NCBI GenBank assembly: GCA_000715605.1
Contig: KL568522.1
Span: 166,856 to 183,449, forward strand
DNA: 16,594 bases
Source of the DNA: Streptomyces speibonae
GTDB taxonomy: Bacteria; Actinomycetota; Actinomycetes; Streptomycetales; Streptomycetaceae
Direction of reading: 5' to 3'
The notes under the pieces were generated by a model. The model had not been told where the DNA came from and did not search any database. It saw nothing but the letters and a program-made list of their open reading frames with translations. The stretch's first letter is position 1. Every line of letters begins with the position of its first letter. Positions 14,207 to 16,594 of the stretch are shown in pieces. The translations under genes were made by a program, and so were the position numbers.

Positions 14207-14238
14207 GTAAGATTACAGGTGACGTCGGAACTATGCAA
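14207..14238 (-). promoter_or_regulatory. Promoter of doxX-like gene with palindrome over the -10 box
   Basis: On the minus strand TTGCAT (14238-14233) and TAATCT (14215-14210) are spaced by 17 bases. The palindrome GTAA-GA-TTAC (14207-14216) covers the -10 box and is a candidate TetR operator. A second inverted repeat, AGTTCC-N8-GGAACT (14179-14198), lies in the leader and includes the ribosome site. Confidence 0.5.
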
Positions 14239-14262
14239 TGGAAAGATTGGCTGGGTGGAAAG

Positions 14263-14901
14263 ATGTCGGCAGACCGTCCCTACCATCACGGAGACCTGCG
14301 CCGGGCGGTTCTCGCCGCCGCGGTCGAGGCCATCAATGAGGGCGGCCTGGCCCGGCTGAGCCTGCGTGACGTGGCCCGGCGGTCGGGGGTGACCCACACG
14401 GCACCGGCTCACCACTTCGGCGACAAGACCGGGATGCTCACCGCCCTCGCCACGGAGGGATTCGACCTGCTCGCCGACGAACTGAGCGCCCATCCACCGG
14501 GGCCGGACAACCTGCTGGAGGCCGGTGTCACCTACGTGCGGTTCGCGGTCGAGAACCGCGCCCACTTCGAGGTGATGTTCCGCCCCGACCTGCACAACCC
14601 GCACGACCAGGCCCTTGCCGCCGCGCGTGACCGCGCCGGGGACCTGCTCGCCCGCGCCGTCGTCGCTGCCGCCCACCCCGCCCCGGGCCCGCAGACGGAA
14701 GTGGCCTCCGTCGCCGCATGGTCACTGGTGCACGGATTCGCCACCCTGTGGCTCGCCGGCGCCCTGCCCGAGGAGCTCAGCGAGGACCTGCAGGGATCCG
14801 CCCGTTCCGTGGCGCGGCTCCTCTTCCCTCCCGCCTCCCCGGACGGCGACGCGCCATCACGCCCTGCCGATGCGAGCCCCGGTGGTCCGGCGGCCGACTG
14901 A
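14263..14901 (+). CDS. TetR/AcrR family transcriptional regulator
   Basis: The product is 212 residues from ATG 14263, just behind GGTGGAAAG; an in-frame ATG at 14233 would overlap the divergent promoter. The N-terminal TetR helix-turn-helix covers about residues 10-60: HHGDLRRAVLAAAVEAI, then LSLRDVARRSGVTHTAPAHHFGDKTGMLTALA. The C-terminal part (about 70-195), with VRFAVENRAHFEVMFRPDL, fits the WHG-type ligand domain. The tail is Pro/Ala-rich. The gene is divergent from the DoxX-like gene and most likely represses it and possibly itself. The ligand is unknown. Confidence 0.92.
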   Translation: MSADRPYHHGDLRRAVLAAAVEAINEGGLARLSLRDVARRSGVTHTAPAHHFGDKTGMLTALATEGFDLLADELSAHPPGPDNLLEAGVTYVRFAVENRAHFEVMFRPDLHNPHDQALAAARDRAGDLLARAVVAAAHPAPGPQTEVASVAAWSLVHGFATLWLAGALPEELSEDLQGSARSVARLLFPPASPDGDAPSRPADASPGGPAAD

Positions 14902-14942
14902 CCAAAATTGTCTCCGTCCTCCGGGACGCGTTTGAGGAACTC

Positions 14943-16205
14943 TCAGGTGTCGGACGCCGGGTCGCGCAGCGCCGCCGGAGTCACGACGCGCAGGAAGGGG
15001 ATGAGCGACACCAGCGTCCCCACGGCGAGGACCCCGAACGCCGTGCGGGACCCCGCGACCTGTGCGAGCAACCCCACCAGTCCCGCACCGAGCGGCATCG
15101 CGCCCCAGCTCAGCAGCCGGCTGGCCGCGTTGTAGCGGCCCTGCAGACGGTCGGGGACCAGCCGCTGGGCGATCGTGCGCGCGTTGACGGTCCACAGGGT
15201 GCCGCCCATGCCGCCGAGGAACGCCCCGGCGGCGACGGCCCACACGTTCACGGTGAGCGCGGGCGCTCCGGCCATCGCGGCCGTGCCGACGAGGTCGAGC
15301 AGCAGCGCCCAGCGGACACCGATCAGCCGGTTGATCCAGGTCACGGTGAGCGCGCCGACGAGGCCGCCGACGCCCAGTGCGCTCAGCAGGATGCCGTAGC
15401 CCCGTGCGTCCAGGCCCATGTCCTGCTGCGCGTAGAGCGGGATGAGGGCCAGCCATGCGCCCCATACGGTGCACAGCACCGTGAGGATCAGAGCCATCGT
15501 GCGCAGCAGGGTCTGCTGCCAGAGGTGCCGCAGACCTTCGCCGATCTCCGCGTGGACCGAGGTCCCGGCCGCCGCCGCTTCAGGGTGCCTGGCCTTGAAG
15601 CGGCCGGCGAGGAGGAACAGGCTCAGGGCGCTCAGGGCGTAGGTGACCCAGGTGGCCCCCAGGGCGAAGCCGGTACCGGCGGCGAGGAGCAGGCCGCCGA
15701 GGAACGGCCCGGTGAACTCCTGGCACACCGTTTCCGCTCCCGCCATCCAGGTGTTGGCCTTCTCCCGGCCGGCCGGCGGGACGGCCGCCACGACGAGCGC
15801 GGACCCGGTGGTGCCGGCGAGCACATCGGCCACGCCGAGGACCACTCCGGCGGCGATCAGACCGGTGAGGCTCAGCCGTCCGCCGGAGGCCGGCCAGGCC
15901 ACCGCCGCCAGACGCAGCGCACTCGCGGCCCACAGCAGGCGGCGCCGGTCCAGGCGGTCGACCAGCACTCCGATGTGCAGGGCCGTGAGCAGCCAGGGCA
16001 GCATCAGCGCCAGCGAAACCGCGGTGACCTGGGCGGGGGAGTGGGTCAGCTGCGTGGCCAGCAGCGGCAGCGTCATCTTGATGACGCCGTCGGCGAGGTT
16101 GGAGGCGGCGGTGAAGACCACCAGCACGGCGGTGTTCCTGCCGCCCGGCGAGGTCCGGTGGCCCGTTGCGCCGCCGGTGTCGTCCCGTACTGGAGTCGCA
16201 GTCAT
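14943..16205 (-). CDS. MFS transporter
   Basis: The product is 420 residues from ATG 16205; GTG 16214 would add three. About 12 hydrophobic segments are present. The loop between helices 2 and 3, GVLVDRLDRRRLLWAASALR, is the MFS GxLaDRxGRRxxl signature, and AVPPAGREKANTWMAGAETVCQEFTGPFLGG follows the pattern of MFS_3 (enterobactin exporter-like) drug or metabolite exporters. It lies in the inner membrane and probably exports a small molecule using the proton gradient. It converges on the TetR gene with about 40 bases between stops and is divergent from a CGNR/ABATE regulator gene, a pairing that suggests the regulator controls it. Substrate is unknown. Confidence 0.9.
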   Translation of the reverse strand: MTATPVRDDTGGATGHRTSPGGRNTAVLVVFTAASNLADGVIKMTLPLLATQLTHSPAQVTAVSLALMLPWLLTALHIGVLVDRLDRRRLLWAASALRLAAVAWPASGGRLSLTGLIAAGVVLGVADVLAGTTGSALVVAAVPPAGREKANTWMAGAETVCQEFTGPFLGGLLLAAGTGFALGATWVTYALSALSLFLLAGRFKARHPEAAAAGTSVHAEIGEGLRHLWQQTLLRTMALILTVLCTVWGAWLALIPLYAQQDMGLDARGYGILLSALGVGGLVGALTVTWINRLIGVRWALLLDLVGTAAMAGAPALTVNVWAVAAGAFLGGMGGTLWTVNARTIAQRLVPDRLQGRYNAASRLLSWGAMPLGAGLVGLLAQVAGSRTAFGVLAVGTLVSLIPFLRVVTPAALRDPASDT

Positions 16206-16221
16206 CCGCCCCACGCATCTC

Positions 16222-16290
16222 TAACCGGCTAAGCCGTTTACCGGTTGGATGGATGATGGCATGGGGGCGCGTGCCGCGGCAACCGGTAAA
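16222..16290. promoter_or_regulatory. Repeated ACCGG palindromes in the MFS/CGNR intergenic region
   Basis: TTTACCGGTTG (16237-16247) and CAACCGGTAAA (16280-16290) are exact 11-bp inverted copies. A further TAACCGGCTAAGCCG (16222-16236) adds another AACCGG, which pairs with CCGGTT at 16241-16246. The array sits between two divergent starts and is a candidate operator for the adjacent regulator. I could not place convincing -35 boxes. Confidence 0.5.
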
Positions 16291-16345
16291 GTGGATAGAC
16301 GGTGAGACTTGCCGGGACCGACCGGTACCGCTGGAGGCAGTGCGC

Positions 16346-16594
16346 ATGCTGGAACCACCCCCCTCGGCCCGCCTGGTGGAGGCGTTCGCCAACACGGTGG
16401 ACGTCGAGGAACAGTCCGATGAGATCGCCACCCCGCAGGGCCTGGCCCGCTGGCTGGCCGACCAGGGAATGCCCGGCAGCGACTGCCGCTTCACCCCGGA
16501 GGTGCACGCCCTGTACCTGGCTCTACGGTCCGGCATCCGTGAGCAGCTCGGCACGCACGTGGGGGACGCACCGCAGCCGCTGTCTCTTATACAC
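16346..16594 (+). CDS. CGNR/ABATE zinc-finger regulator, 3' end missing
   Basis: The start at ATG 16346 has GGAGG eight bases upstream. The visible 78 or so residues (ARLVEAFANTVDVEE, then TPQGLARWLADQG and EVHALYLALRSGIREQL) match the N-terminal ABATE domain of CGNR zinc-finger proteins, putative stress-responsive transcription regulators. The C-terminal CGNR finger lies beyond the contig end. The last 15 bases are adapter, so the true coding sequence stops at 16579 and the final residues LSLIH are artefactual. It is divergent from the MFS transporter, which it may regulate. Confidence 0.75.
   Translation, partial: MLEPPPSARLVEAFANTVDVEEQSDEIATPQGLARWLADQGMPGSDCRFTPEVHALYLALRSGIREQLGTHVGDAPQPLSLIH
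16580..16594 (+). other. Nextera/Tn5 mosaic-end adapter remnant
   Basis: CTGTCTCTTATACAC equals the first 15 bases of the 19-base Tn5 mosaic end used in Nextera libraries (CTGTCTCTTATACACATCT). It lies exactly at the sequence end and is AT-rich unlike its surroundings, so it is sequencing adapter rather than genomic DNA. Confidence 0.93.

Noticed and set aside
13306..14262. Plus-strand open frame running into the TetR gene as one long protein
   Set aside because: The upstream part is antisense to the DoxX gene and the SpoIIE relic and has no domain content; the TetR fold begins at 14263.
14902..14942. Hairpin between the TetR and MFS genes (TCCTC/GAGGA and GTCC/GGAC)
   Set aside because: The stems are only four or five bases and overlap each other, too weak to call a terminator.

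Overview
The window is GC-rich, with strong GC bias at third codon positions, GTG as well as ATG starts, and promoters with TAnnnT -10 boxes. It carries many actinobacterial families: IclR, Lrp/AsnC, TetR, CGNR/ABATE, a SpoIIE-type phosphatase and a Tat-exported DJ-1 protein. This fits a Streptomyces-like actinomycete, probably accessory or chromosome-arm DNA because two decayed genes are present. The right end is a contig end: the last 15 bases match the Nextera/Tn5 mosaic-end adapter.

Left part (1-10285) looks like one divergent catabolic module. On the minus strand, tightly coupled genes encode a DUF6282 metal-hydrolase-like protein, a beta-keto acid cleavage enzyme (BKACE, formerly DUF849) and a two-cupin protein cut by the window edge. 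On the plus strand are an IclR regulator, a complete polyamine/opine-type ABC importer (two permeases, ATPase, binding lipoprotein), a second paralogous IclR regulator, a cyclase-family (kynurenine-formamidase-like) hydrolase and a short-chain dehydrogenase. A plausible scheme is import of a small, perhaps cationic, compound, hydrolysis, oxidation of a hydroxyl to a beta-keto acid, then BKACE cleavage with acetyl-CoA. The substrate is unknown. Four related 15-bp sites of the type GTTC-N7-GAAC lie before the two iclR genes and the binding-protein gene, which suggests a shared IclR regulon.

Middle part (10298-13700): a Tat-exported DJ-1/PfpI protein converges on the dehydrogenase across a small hairpin. 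It is followed by a large perfect hairpin, a remnant of a CGNR zinc-finger gene, an M20 metallopeptidase divergent from an Lrp/AsnC regulator that appears leaderless, and a frameshifted and internally deleted remnant of a SpoIIE-phosphatase/HATPase gene.

Right part (13699-16594): a DoxX-like membrane protein divergent from a TetR regulator, then an MFS transporter divergent from the 5' part of a CGNR/ABATE regulator. Palindromic candidate operators lie between both divergent pairs. I saw no tRNA, rRNA, CRISPR array, insertion sequence or integrase.
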